Counted from the first letter of the stretch, positions 1-12,352 are shown. The stretch is 27,500 bases of DNA from Neocallimastix lanati (nom. inval.) (GCA_016946835.1 JACVTC010000025.1:1237501-1265000); one strand, 5' to 3'. The notes: generated by a model not told the origin, from the letters alone. Numbers and translations are program-made.

Positions 1-57
1 TTAATAATTAAAATAATAATAATTATATATATTTTATTTTATTATATTTTATTGTAA

Positions 58-91
<34 letters not shown>

Positions 92-343
92 ATAATAATA
101 ATAATAAATTAAAAAAGTATGTTAATTATATATTAATTAAAATATTAAAATGTTATATATTATAATTATAATAAATAAATATATATATAATTTTTTGTTT
201 AAATCGATTTAAACAAAATAGTAAAATACAAATATATATATATATATAAAATAGATAAAAAAAAAATAATATAATAATAGGAATAATTTATAAAAAAAAA
301 AAAAAATTTTTTTTTATTTTTCAATTTTTTTTTATTAATTTAT
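1..343. other. A/T-rich flank downstream of the NOT4 gene
   Basis: This stretch is the 3' flank of the minus-strand NOT4 gene. It holds mostly A/T, a poly-T run at about 60-84, alternating TA runs, and one perfect palindrome listed separately. No coding signal is visible on either strand. If the last NOT4 codons hide a splice donor, part of this would be intron. Confidence 0.5.
193..218. repeat. 26-bp perfect palindrome
   Basis: The left half reads TTTTGTTTAAATC and the right half is its exact reverse complement, with no spacer. The centre is ATCGAT between bases 205 and 206. It lies about 125 bases beyond the NOT4 stop codon. It contains G and C at matched positions, so it is not a trivial TA run. 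It could be a dimer-binding site or a cruciform; neither can be decided here. Confidence 0.8.
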
Positions 344-3300
344 TTATTTACCATTTTGTTTTTGATGTAACATTTGTCCAAAGAAATCACCTGGTAATTG
401 TGGTTGAGCATTAGTTGTATTTGTATTATTCATTCTTTGGTAAAGTTGTTGTTGCTGTTGTGATGGATGTTGATTAGTATTCATAAAAGCTTGTTGTTGA
501 CGAGGAGTATAATTGTAATTTTGATATTGTTGTTGCAAGCTTTGATATTCAAGTTCAGGACTTATCATAGAATTAACATAATTCATATTATTTCCATTTG
601 CATTTATGTTGGTATTAATACCTTGAAGACTATGTAAACGTTGCATATTATTATAATTGGATGTGGCCGTATTATATTGATTACCAGCATTACTATTCAT
701 TTGAATATTACTATTCGTACGATTCATATTATTTAAAATATTATTTTGAAGATTATTTATATCATTTAAACCATTTATATTTCCTGAATTATTCATAACA
801 AGAGAATTCAATGATTGAATATTTTGTGGATATTGTTGATTTGGTAGATTCATTTCATTCCAATTATCGACTGCTCCTATTGGTAAATTTTGTGCTGCTG
901 AATTGGGTAGCACTTTATTTTGATAAAGATTATTTTGATTATTATATAAATTACGTACATCATCAGAGTTTGGTAATTTTTGTTTTATTATGTTATTAAG
1001 AGAAGCAGTAATATCATTATTGGTATTTGCTGACATCATTCTAGATAATTTATTTTCAGGTGACATTTCTGGAGATAACATGGCTTTTATTAGTATTGAA
1101 AAAAAAATTTATATTAGAATTTATTATTTTATTTTATTGTTTAATTTAATTTTTTTTTTTTTTTATATAATTTATATTATATTAAATACCATTATTAAAA
1201 CTTTGACTCAATAATTGTTGTTGATAATTTTCAATGGATGCTAATCTTAATTTTTGTTGTAACTTTGCTAATGCTGTATATATTTCTTCATCTATTATAT
1301 ATGTTATTTAAAAACAAATTGGATTTATAATGAATATATTTTATTTTTGTATAATATATATATAAATACATATCAAATAAATAGATGAATGAAAATTGGA
1401 AAATAACAAATTATAATATAACATTAATATAAATTATATTTAATAAACATTATATATTATATATATATATTATATATTATATATATATATTATAATTTAT
1501 ATAATATATATTTTAATCAAATTTAATTATTTTTTATTCAATTTTAACTTTTTTACTTTTTTTATTTTTTTTATAAAATTTTTTATATAATAGATAAAAA
1601 TATTATATTCATCATATTTACCAGTAAAGTGGAACGGATCTTCACAGAATGGATTAAATGGTCCTTCATATACATGTTGAAGATTATTTATAGAATTAGG
1701 TGGAATATCGTCTTCATTAGAATTATCTGAAAGTGCAGAGGATCCTGTATAAGTATCTTCATAAACAATTTTGAAATTTCTTGGTTTCGAATTTAGTGAC
1801 ACTTGACTACTATTATTTGAGGTTGGCGGTGAATTATTATTTGAGGTCGTTGTCTGTGATAGTGATTTTGATTGTGATACACTTTGATTTTTATGTTGAA
1901 TATTTGAAACTTTTTTATCATTATTATCTATTGCTGTTTTGCTTTCGTTATTTACTGTAGCGGAGGTTGGTGTAATTATACTTGAATTTGATGATTTTAT
2001 TTTAGATGCATTTTCTTCTTGTTCAGTTGTATTATTATTTGCTTGTTTATTATTAGTAGAGGAATTAGCATTAACAGAGGAAGTAGAAGAGGTATTTTCT
2101 AATGCTTTGTTGAGTGAGATACTTGAAGAATAATTACTAAGGTTTGAGGTTGAGGATATAATGGATTGTTGACTTGATGATCCTGGAATTTTATGACTTT
2201 CACTTTTTGATTTAATTTGTCCAGAACTTGATGAATAAGCTTTTTCACTTTCTTGTTTTGCTTTTGAAATTTTATTTAACGATGAATTTGATGATGATGA
2301 TTTTGTTAGCTTAGCCCTATTTATCATCATATCATATTACATTATTATTATTATTATTAAATAAATATATCAATTATTATTAATTATAGATAATATTTCA
2401 ATGGTTAATTAATTATTATTATTATTATTTTTTTAAAAAATTTTATTAATGAATTTAATTAAAATAATATTAAAATAATCTTATTTTTTAAAAAAAATTA
2501 TTATATTTACCAGCTAGCCGTAGAAGGTAATGCTGAACTTTCTTCTTTATTATCATCTTTATTAAATGATGATGAATTGATAACTTTAAATGATGCCTTT
2601 TCAATTATTAAATAAATAAATAAATAAATAAATAAGTAAATCAATATTTATATATAAATAAAAGAAAAAAATAATTATTTTTTGTAAAGAAAGTTAGTCA
2701 ACTATTTTTTATTTATTTATAATGATTTTTAAAGTATTATTTAGTCAATGCATTAATTACTTCTTTATATGGTAATGATGCTTTAGCACTAGTTAGTTCT
2801 TTCTTAAGATTAAGTTTTCCTTGATTAAGAGTTTCATCATTTTCTTTTGAATAAGAATCAGCTTCTTCTCCAGGTTCATGAAGATACATACAATTTGGAT
2901 TTTGACATTGCTGTCCTTTAAGATAGTTTGTACAATATTTTGTTGTACCATAAGAAGCTCTATGATTATAAATAATTATTATTCAAGATTTAAATTTTAA
3001 TGAATATGTATTTTTTAATTTTTTTTTAAATAATATAATAATAATGTAATAAAAAAATATGATGAAATAAAACATATAAAAAAAATTGATAATAAAAAAT
3101 AAAACAAACCAAAATAAATATCATAAAAAATATTATTTATAGAATAAAATAAAATGAAAATCATAAAAAATATTATTAATAGAATAAAATAAGATAAATA
3201 TCATAAAAAATATTATTTATAGAATAAAATAAAATGAATATCATAAAAAATATTATTAATAGAATAGAATAAAATAAAATAAATATCATAAAAAATATTA

Positions 3301-4480
3301 TAAAACAAATAAAACAAAATTGAATGATATAAAACCAAAAAATGTTAACAAAAAAAAAAACTTTTAACATACTTTATAGTTCTTCCTTCACATAATGTTC
3401 CATCTACAGCGATGATTGCTTTAGTGGCGTCCTCTTTTTTAGCGTAGGTGATGTAAATACTAATATTGGTACTTGTTCCTTGTGGAGTATTATGTGTTTT
3501 TTTATTTATAACAACTTTTGTAATTTTACCGTATTTACCAAAATAATTATGTTGTTTTATAGTCTTTTATTTTATTTTATTTTATTTTATTTTATTATTA
3601 GTATTATTATTTTATTATTTAATTAAATATATAAATAATAAACATAAATAATAATATATATAAAAGTATCACAACATTAAATAATATATATTAAAAAATA
3701 AACATCAATAAATATATATTAAATATTAAAAAGAAAAAATCTATTAGATAACTTTTTTTTTTTTTTTATATTACCTCTTCAGTTGCTAACTTTGGTGGCA
3801 TACCTATAACGTAAACCAAATTCTTTTGAACCACCCTTACATTAGATAAATGTTTTCTAGCATTTTGTTCTTGTTCTCTTCTTTCACGTTCCTTAGCTCT
3901 CTTTTTTGCTTTTATTGACTGTAGTCTAATTTTATTGAAATTAATATATATTTATATTGATATTTACATAAATTAACTCCTGTTCAAAATCCTGATAATT
4001 TTATTTATTTTTATTTTTTTTTTATTTTTTTTCTTTTATTTTTTTTTTTATTATTAATTATAAATTTTATATCATTTATATTTACTCTTCTTGAGGTATA
4101 GGTGTAAACTCTACAGTTTCTTTTGAATATGGTTTTCTACAAGCTGGACACTTTCCATTCAAATCTTCTAAGATATGATTCCAACAAAACCTACAAATCT
4201 TTATAATTTAAAATAGAATTATTTTATTATTAATATCTAATTATTTATTTTGTTTTGTTTATTTGTATTTTTCTTCCAAATATTGAATTTCCTTTCTTTC
4301 TTTTTTTTTTTTTTTTCTTTTTTTTTTTTTTGGTTAAAATATTAAATTTTTATTATATAATTATTTATTTACCTGATAACCACATGAACATGGCTTAAAA
4401 TTTCTATCCGCTATATCAATTTCCTCCATACAAAGAGGACATATTAATTCCTCTTCATTGTCTGATAAATATGACGACAT
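344..4480 (-). CDS. NOT4: CCR4-NOT complex subunit 4, RING-type E3 ubiquitin ligase (NOT4/CNOT4), nine exons
   Basis: Exons on the minus strand: 4480-4373, 4198-4086, 3925-3775, 3563-3373, 2959-2761, 2596-2511, 2316-1622, 1291-1190 and 1083-344. They sum to 2385 bases, 794 aa, in frame across all eight GT-AG introns. Residues 14-56 form a C4C4 RING with Cys 14, 17, 31, 33, 38, 41, 53 and 56, including ICRFCW and CPACRKPY. Residues about 105-188 form an RRM (VQKNLVYVIG, NYFGKYGKI). Residues 197-215 form a CCCH finger (C-x8-C-x4-C-x3-H) followed by LHEPGEEADS. ALPSTASW at 276-283 is a NOT4 signature. The rest is Ser/Asn/Gln-rich. In known NOT4 proteins the RING pairs with UBC4-type E2 enzymes, and the protein acts in CCR4-NOT and in ribosome-associated quality control. 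Odd point: the stop overlaps GTAAAT, a donor-like sequence, so a further 3' exon outside the window is possible. Confidence 0.95.
3119..3305. repeat. 40-bp tandem repeat inside NOT4 intron 4
   Basis: About four and a half copies of a roughly 40-bp unit beginning ATCATAAAAAATATTATT lie inside the 413-base intron 2960-3372. Alternate copies carry TTTATAG and TTAATAG, so the array also has an 80-bp higher-order period. The 64-residue open frame on the minus strand here is only translation of this repeat. Confidence 0.8.
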
Positions 4481-5355
4481 TCTATATATACAATAATAAA
4501 ATATTGAATTGATAAGGATATATATTTTATATGTTATTACATTATTTTATAATAGAATGATAATTTTATTGATTATTTTATTATCTAATTTTTAATAAAA
4601 TTCTTAAAGTATATTATGATTATTATCTATTTATATATATATGTATATATATATTTTAGAAAAAATATATTCTTATTTTATTTTTTCAACTAATATATAT
4701 GATTATTTATACTATAATAATTTAATATTTTTTAAAAAAGCTTTGTGTTTATGACTATTAATATATTTTTTATATTACAATAATATTGTTAATTTTACAA
4801 AAAAAAAAAAAAAAAAAAAGATAAATAAAAGGTGAATATTATATATATATTTCCCATATTTTGTTTTAAATATATATACTATGTAATATACAATAAATTT
4901 TATTATTAATATTATTAATATTTTTTTTAAAAAAAATATGATAAATTATGATTTTCTTAAAATTTTCCTTTGCATAATCATTATTTTTTTTTGTTGTCAT
5001 GAATATTATATTGATTTTTTACAATTACAAAATAAGAAAGAAAAAAAAAATTCATAATAATAAATTTCTTTTTAACGTCTTATAGTAACTATAAATGAAT
5101 GTTTAATTGCTTTATATAACCAATTTATTTATAAAATTTATCAAAATTTGACAGTCATTCATTTTTATGAAAAAAAGGTTTTTTTTAAATATAAAAAATA
5201 AACATTACTTTTTTTTTTTTTTTTTTTTTTTTTATTCTTTTTTATTCTTTCTCGTATAAAAGGCCTATAAAAAAAAAGGTTTGAGGTATTTTTTATTTAA
5301 ATTTATTTTTCTTTTATAGTAATATGATTATTTTTTTTCTTTTCTTTTTATTTGG

Positions 5356-5391
<36 letters not shown>

Positions 5392-5716
5392 TTATAAAAT
5401 ATTAATTCATTCTATAGAAAGCTCATAAGTATTAAATTTATTATATAAATAACTGATAAATTTCTTTTTTCTTTTGTGTATAAAAAAAATTAAAAAAGGT
5501 AGTAATCTCTTTTTCTCTATTTCGAACAATTTTATCCGATTATAATTGCTCTTTTAATAATGAATCAACTATAATTTGTTTTGATGAAAAATGTTATTGT
5601 TCAATGTTATTTGTTATGTTTTTTTTTTAATATTATTATTTTTATAATAATAATTAATAATAATTTTTTTTTTAAAAAAAAAAAAATTTTAAAGTTTTAC
5701 ACTCTTTCTCTCTCTC

Positions 5717-5747
<31 letters not shown>

Positions 5748-6160
5748 TAATCTTAAATAATACTGAAGAGTTAAATTGGGAATAAATAAATAAATAAAAG
5801 GACAAAAAAAAAAAAAAAAAAAAAAGAAATAAAAAGAAATAACAACAAATAATAAAAATATTAAAAAGGGAAAAATAATAAAAAAAAATTTAAAATAATT
5901 GATTAAAAAAGGTTATATTTATTTGATATATGATACATATAATATAATAAAATAATAAAACAATAAAAAAGAGAAATGACCATAGGACTAATTAAAATAA
6001 AAATTAATAAATATTAATAATATATATATTAATATTAATATTAAGATTAATATAATAAAATAATTAAATTACAAATAAATATTAAATATTAAATAATAAA
6101 AATAATTAAAATACTAATAAATACTAAAAAAACTATTAACAATAATAGTATTAAAATAAT
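4481..6160. other. A/T desert upstream of NOT4
   Basis: This holds the 5' flank and presumably the promoter of the minus-strand NOT4 gene. It has poly-A at about 4799-4819, poly-T at 5210-5233, 5358-5390 and 5717-5743, a short CTCT run at about 5702-5717, and poly-A at 5806-5825. No open frame with coding character and no recognisable core promoter element can be seen. Confidence 0.5.
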
Positions 6161-6615
6161 AATGATAATATTATTAATTATTATTAATTATTATTAATTA
6201 TTATTAATTATTATTACTATTATTATTACTATTATTACTACTAATATTATTACTATTATTACTACTAATATTATTACTATTATTACTATTACTATTATTA
6301 AAATTACTATTATTACTTTATTATTATTTATAATCAATTATTACTATTATTATAATTACTATTAATATAATTACTATAATTACTATTATTATTATTTATT
6401 ATTTATTATTTATTATTCAATTATATATTATTTATTTATTTATTTATTTATTATTTATTATTTTTTATTTATTATTTATTATTCAATTATTATTTTTTAT
6501 TTATTTATTATTTATTATTTATTATTTATTTATAAATACTGTTTTTATTATTTAATAAATACTCTTTTTATTATTTAATTATTCAATTATTATTATTTAT
6601 TATTTATTATTTATT
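6160..6615. repeat. A/T microsatellite block (TTATTAA, ATTACT, TTATTTA motifs)
   Basis: Three short-unit arrays run together: TTATTAATTA-type units at about 6170-6215, ATTACT/ACTACTA units at about 6215-6380, and TTATTTA heptamers at about 6385-6610. The last part contains AATACTCTTTTTATTATTTA, which recurs in the 20.8-kb array. It is non-coding. Confidence 0.75.
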
Positions 6616-7330
6616 ATCAATATTATTTATTATAAATTAAATATTTAATAAATCGTTTATAAAAAATAAAAATTTTAATATTAAAATAAAATTTTATTAT
6701 TATCTTAAATATTAAGATAATATATTCATATTTTATTATAATTAATAATTTCTGTAGTATATTCAATGATTTTAAAACTTACTTTGTATAATTATATTTT
6801 ATTTTATTTTATTATTATTATTATTTTTATTTTTTACTATTAAGTTTTAAATAAAAAATCCAAAAAAAAAAAAAAAAAAAATAAAATAAAAAAGAAAAAT
6901 TTGAAAATCTTCTTTTAAATATTTTATTTGATTGAAAATTTTCTATTAAATATTTTATTTGGTATGTCATTTACTGAAATAAAAAAAAAATTTACATGAT
7001 CAATAAATGAACATATATTATATGTAAATAACAAATAATACATAAAATGGAACAAAGTAATCAAATAATATAATAATATAATATTTCAAATAATCAAGGA
7101 AAGTTTAATCCATTATTATTTCTTTTTCAATTTAAAATAAAAAAAAAAAAGGATAATTAACATTTATATTATGATTTTCCATAAAAAATTTCGATGGTTT
7201 AGCATTTTTTATTTTTTGGTTTTGGTTTATTCTATCGTTTATCTATTGAATTATATTTATATTTTTCCATTTGTTATTTATTATTGATTAATTAAAATTT
7301 ATTATTCAAAAAAAAAAAAAAATAGAAAAA

Positions 7331-7362
<32 letters not shown>

Positions 7363-7692
7363 AAATAATAAATAAATAATTAATTAAATAATTGAATAAA
7401 TAAATTGTTTGATTATATAAAGTTTATTAAATATATTTAAAACTATATTAATTATATATATTATTTTGTTAATTTATTCTCTTTGTATTTGAAATACATT
7501 ATTTAATTCAATGTTAAAATAATTTAATTGTATTATTAACAAGCCTCAATTAGTATAAATAAGTTTAATTTTGTCAAACATTTTTTTCTTTGTAATTTAC
7601 CTTATTTCTAAATAATAAATATTAATAAATAAACTTTAAATAATAATAAACCGTTTTATTTTCTCTTAGATTAAGAGTTTCAAGTATTAAAA
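6616..7692. other. A/T-rich intergenic stretch
   Basis: No gene is seen. It contains poly-A runs at about 6861-6880, 7139-7150 and 7309-7322 and an AAAT tetranucleotide array at about 7327-7385. Just before the following relic there is a short inverted repeat, CTCTTA-GAT-TAAGAG, near 7664-7678, which may be chance. Confidence 0.5.
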
Positions 7693-8790
7693 ATGTCTAC
7701 TGGATTTCAATTCAAACAAGAAGTCTGTCTTAACAATATATTAATGGCTAAAAAGGTATCTGACTATGTTGATAAAGATTTGATCACACCTCTAGAAATC
7801 CAAGTTAACGCAGCAAGACTTGACGTTGTTAATACTTGTAGTAACCTTTCTGAATAATTGAAAACTGCTAAAAGTTATGATGCCCCTTACCGAAACAATC
7901 ATTAATTCCAAAGTACCTAAAGATGCATTGAAACACATTAAAAATCTTTAAGCTGAGTTTGAATATTTTTGATATAATGGCTAAATTAAAGGGAATTTAT
8001 AAAGTACACTTAGTTAGAGAAGTTGTTTTTGATGAAACCACTTCAGGTAAGTTAACTCTCACTGATTCAAATAATAAAAATAAATTTAAAAGATTTTTAC
8101 CTAAATATTTCAATTTAGATAATTATTCAATTCACATATCAAATGAAAATACAACAAGAGCACTAACTCAGTTAATAATCAACAGAAGGATATTAATCAA
8201 ACTGAAGATACAACTAATAATACTAACTCGGTCAATAATCAACAAAATAATACTAATTAAACTAAATATACAACAAGTAATACTAACTTAGCACATTACC
8301 AACAAAATAATGATAATCCAATTAAAACTATTAAACTCCATTCAAGTTATGAAAACAATAGTTCTTTTAGTCAAAATAACGATGACAACGTGACCAACAA
8401 CTCCAACATAGAAGACATTATATCTATCGACGAACCAAACATCAATAACGAAAGTCAGAACTTTGAACTAATTTCAAATCATTCCACCGAAAACATAATT
8501 GATAAAGCCATTACTAATCGATATGACAAAAAATACATTCGACAAATATAGAGACAATATTAATAAATCTTACTACTCAACTCCTGACAACATCATAAGC
8601 AATTTAGCTACAAACTTTGAAACAATCACTATGTCAACTGATAATGAATCAATATTATTCCATAATAACAGAATAACTAATGAAATAACTAATTCAATCA
8701 AACATACAATCTACATCGAGTCATCAGACTAGTAAAAGAAAAATTCGAAACTCAGATTTAATAATTAAAAAAATCCTAGAGTTCAGTATA
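7693..8790 (+). pseudogene. Decayed copia-type retrotransposon fragment (integrase end and integrase-RT linker) behind an unidentified open frame
   Basis: An ATG at 7693 opens 54 codons starting MSTGFQFKQEV and ends at TAA 7855. I do not recognise this part. After a frameshift, a reading at about 7990-8037 gives IYKVHLVREVVFDE, the conserved box that follows the integrase core in Ty1/copia polyproteins (compare VSRDVIFDE). It is followed by an Asn/Gln/Thr-rich stretch at about 8169-8550 with one in-frame TAA at 8258, then other frames to about 8760 containing SSHQTSKRKIRNSD. That hydrophilic stretch fits the linker between integrase and reverse transcriptase. No RT motif follows, so the element is truncated. 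The first 54 codons may belong to something else. Confidence 0.6.
8161..8325 (+). repeat. 60-bp in-frame tandem repeat in the copia linker
   Basis: Units start at 8161, 8221 and, more diverged, 8281. Each begins with ACTAAC followed by CAATAATCAACA-like sequence, and each encodes about 20 Asn/Gln/Thr-rich residues (TNSVNNQQ core). A length of 60 keeps the frame. The first copy has CAAACTGAA where the second has TAAACTAAA, so the second copy carries a stop codon. Confidence 0.75.
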
Positions 8791-8814
8791 ATGGAAAGTC
8801 TTCATCATTAAATC

Positions 8815-8846
<32 letters not shown>

Positions 8847-8859
8847 AGCTTTATGGTTT
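8791..8859. other. Poly-T tract between two retroelement relics
   Basis: A run of about 22 T at 8818-8839 is followed directly by seven or more A. It separates the plus-strand copia relic from the minus-strand LINE relic. If the LINE ends here, the T run on the plus strand would be its poly-A tail, but many other T runs in the window lie inside elements, so this is weak. Confidence 0.35.
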
Positions 8860-10830
8860 CAGTAATTTAACTCTTCCTGGGTTATATAAAAATTTTTATA
8901 ATTTAAATTCATTCTTTATTCTTATTTAAAAAAAACCCTCCCCTTTAGAAATGGCTTTAAATTCTTTTCTTTTTTTTCCCTTTATATATATATTAGATTT
9001 TGTATTATAAACCTTATTTTATTACTGCTCTAAATTTAAATTTATTAGACTTTTTTTTTTATCAGTTTATCAATATTTTTTTTGCTTATAAACTGTTTAC
9101 ATATTATAATTAATGTTTAGTTTTACATCTTATTTTATTTTTTTTATTTTTTTTTTTAAAAAAATAAAATTCTGTTGGTATACCGTTAGGACTAGGTGCT
9201 TTTGCTATTTTTTCATTGAAAGAATGGTAGAGTGGGATTTATTGACATTGAAATTAGTGATTTAATGTTCCCAATGATTCCTGAGGAGAAGAAGAATTTG
9301 CTTAGTATTCCTTTCTAATAAATTTTCATTAAGATTGTAGGCTGGTTATATCAGAAGCAAGTTCTTCATAGTATTCCTCAAAAAAAAAAAAAAAAAAAAA
9401 AAAACGGTTTGAGTTGATCTTCTTCTTTAAATACTATAACATTACTTGTTTTTTTTTAATGCATAGAGGTGATTTGGAAAAAAAAAAGAAAGGAGAGAAA
9501 GAAGGGTGTAGAGATTTTCTTAAAATCTAAGTCTAGACTAAACCACATTGAGAGTCAATTTTTAAGAAACATTTGCCGATTAAATAAAACAAATTTTTAA
9601 ATCTAATTATCCTAATATTTCTCTTAATACTAATAATATAATCAGAAAGAACCACCTGTATTCTTTGGAGAGATACAGAATTTTTGAAGGTAAGATAAAT
9701 CACTTCTAAATACAAAATTTTTAAATCCTTTTATGAAAATAAATGTTTTTTTTTTTTTTTTTTTTTTTTTTTTCATGAGGATGTAAGGCAATGGAATATT
9801 GAACCCTTTTGATCTTTAGTAACTCTTGCTTGAATTTCATCACCTATTTTATTGGCTTTAAACAAGAAATTTCTTTACCATTGAGTTAGAATCAAGATGG
9901 TTATTATTATGGTCAAATTTCATCAGGTAAGCCTGTGGATTTATTATGGAGGGAGTCAATTGCTTTATGTTTATCCCTATCAATTCGACTAGACCATTTA
10001 ATTTATTTACCAGGAGGAGACGTAGTAAGAGTATCAGGAGGTGCCTTTTTTTTTTTATTATTAGAAAGAATAAAATGGTAAATTGGAAAGAAATATCGTT
10101 AAAGGAGTTGCATACAGAAGCAGTTATCAGATAATCCCTCTAATTTATCATTTTACAACTATATAGTCAATACAGGGGTTCCTTTCTACCAGTAAGTAAA
10201 GTATACTGGCGATCAAACCATATTCATAACAAACTATTAAAGAGAAATTCTAAGAATTAAGATTCTTTAAATTGTTGGTTTAGTCATGTTCTTGAAATCA
10301 CCAATAATAACAGAATGGGACATATTCTGGTGATTCTTAAAGCCATTTAGTAAAATTAGTTTTCACTTTATCTCTAGAGTCCTTACTTTTTTTTTTTTTT
10401 TTTTTTTTTTTTGCTGAAGACTATTCGGAGATAGGAAAAATGGGTTCAGAATAATATCTGATTCTATTAATAGCTTCTACAGCTAAATGTGTGAATCCTT
10501 GAAGTAATCTTCTTATTTATTCTTTTAATTAGTTATGTATTTTGTAATCAAATAAATAACCTTTAAATAATCCATAATATTAATATTGTTAACGCTTAGG
10601 ATGAAATAGTTTTCCATATTAATATAGTGTTTTTTTTTTTTTTTTTTAACAATTCTATGAATAATTTCATTACAAATTGATATTATTATTTATTATTTAT
10701 TATTTATTATTAAAAATTCCCAGAGTCTACTTTCCATCAAAGGGTTCAAGGTCATGAAGGAAAATTAAAGCAATTTTTTTTTTCATTGTCAGGAACAAAA
10801 AGACTCAGAGACCTCTATGGAGAGTTGACA
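8860..10830 (-). pseudogene. Decayed LINE (non-LTR retrotransposon) with endonuclease and reverse transcriptase remnants
   Basis: On the minus strand, fragments occur in the order expected for a LINE ORF2. SHSVIIGDFKN at 10320-10288 matches the IIGDFN box of the APE-type endonuclease. SSRIDR at 9993-9976 matches the (S)RIDRI box near the end of that domain. ANKIGDEIQARVTKDQKG at about 9868-9810 and EYYEELASDIT near 9378-9343 match the region between endonuclease and RT. KAPSPNGIPTEF at 9203-9168 matches the RT entry box (K-x-P-G-P-D-G-I-P-x-E-F). Stops and frameshifts lie between all of these, and poly-T runs (poly-A on the sense strand) interrupt the sequence. Catalytic RT motifs further on could not be found. 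Ends are approximate. The clade (Tad1-like or L1-like) cannot be fixed by eye. Confidence 0.72.
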
Positions 10831-11400
10831 TTTCAAAACAAAACAAAACAAAAAAAAAAACAAAAAAAAAAAGAACTTTATAAAAAAATTATAATAAAAA
10901 TTAAACAAAAAAAAAAAAAATAAAAATAAATTATTTACTGTGGTCTTTTCTTTTGAAATATTCTTCTTTATATATATATATATATATATATTGTATTAAT
11001 TTCATTCGGATTTGCAATTTAATGAAATAAAAATCTGATTAGTATCATAATTACATATTTATTCAAAAAAAAAAAAAAAAAGATATAAATATATATATAT
11101 ATAAATATATTTTTTTTTACTATCAACCTCAGTATCAACGAGAATTAAGATAACCTTTCCTCAGTAAATCCCAAAGAAGGTGATATGTCCCTGAGGAGGA
11201 TATAAATAATTTGTGAGTATTGCATATTAAATTGGACCATTTAAGTTTAAAATTGGATTAATTTTTCTATTTTCTTTCTTGTCCATTAGAAAATTGATTT
11301 TTCTTTAATTTGAATCAAAGAGACTATACACTATACACTAGAATTTTTTATTTCAACATTTGTTTAAAATTATGATTTCAGTATTGATTATTTTTTAATA
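10831..11400. other. Intergenic stretch with possible retroelement debris
   Basis: It begins with A-rich runs (10851-10871, 10903-10920) and TA repeats. The part at about 11120-11350 has clearly more G and C than the surroundings. The minus strand there gives short open pieces such as YLYPPQGHITFFG, but no frame stays open and no family is recognised. It could be the upstream end of the LINE relic. Confidence 0.35.
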
Positions 11401-11403
11401 GAT

Positions 11404-11787
11404 GTATTTATTTATTTATTTTTCTTTTTTATAATACTTATATTATCTATATTACCTAAACTTCTACTTTCTATTATTATTTTCAACTACTACTTTCTAC
11501 TACTACTACTTTCTACTACTACTACTACTTTCTACTACTACTTTCTACTACTACTACTACTTTCTACTACTACTTTCTACTACTACTACTTTCTACTACT
11601 ACTACTACTTTCTACTACTACTTTCTACTACTACTACTACTTTCTACTACTACTTTCTACTACTACTACTTTCTACTACTACTACTTTCTACTACTATTA
11701 CTACTTTCTACTACTACTACTACTTTCTACTACTACTACTACTTTCTACTACTACTACTACTTTCTACTACTACTACTACTACTATC
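11404..11787. repeat. G-free CTA/TTTCTA minisatellite
   Basis: From about 11470 to 11787 the plus strand is built of CTACTA runs of two to six triplets separated by TTT, giving mixed 13-, 16-, 19- and 22-base units that recur in a partly regular order. Including its flank, about 385 bases contain no G on the plus strand. The first clear break is CTATCGACTATTGC. It is non-coding in appearance. Confidence 0.85.
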
Positions 11788-11799
11788 GACTATTGCTTT

Positions 11800-11900
11800 C
11801 TACTACTATTTCTACTAATAGTAATAAAATTTAATTGAAATAAAGAAAAATATACAATGAAAGTTAATTTTGATATTTATATTTAAGAACAATATGAAAC

Positions 11901-11938
<38 letters not shown>

Positions 11939-12045
11939 AAGAAAAATAAAAAAAATGAATGAATGAATGAATGAATGGTTGCCTAAATTCAAGGATTTTC
12001 ATATCAAAAAAAAAATTTTATTATTATTTAATACGTCCAATCCTG

Positions 12046-12083
<38 letters not shown>

Positions 12084-12352
12084 ATAGAAAAAAATAGAAA
12101 TAATTAATAATTATCATTTATAAAAACAGAATAATAATAATAAAATAAAAGAAAATGTATATATATTATATTTATTATATATATATATATAGAAATAATT
12201 TATAGAAATAATTAATAATAATTATCATTTATAAAAAACAAAAATAAAAAAAAAAAACAATAAAAAAAAAAAGAATCGATCCATCAATCCATCCAACTAA
12301 AGAAATTTAGCAAATAAAACGACCCCAACAATTTTTAAAAAATAAAAAAAAA

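Noticed and set aside
344-2330. Two separate minus-strand genes at 344-1081 and 1527-2330
   Set aside because: Splice sites and codon phases join them into the single NOT4 gene, with an extra exon at 1190-1291 between them.
3176-3370. 64-codon minus-strand open frame
   Set aside because: Lies wholly in NOT4 intron 4 and translates the 40-bp repeat.
7693-8790. Stop-codon reassignment (TAA or TAG read as Gln)
   Set aside because: CAA-to-TAA occurs only in relics that also have frameshifts; both host genes end normally at TAA and have no internal TAA or TAG.
9946-10134. 62-codon plus-strand open frame
   Set aside because: Antisense to the LINE endonuclease remnant, whose motifs read on the minus strand.
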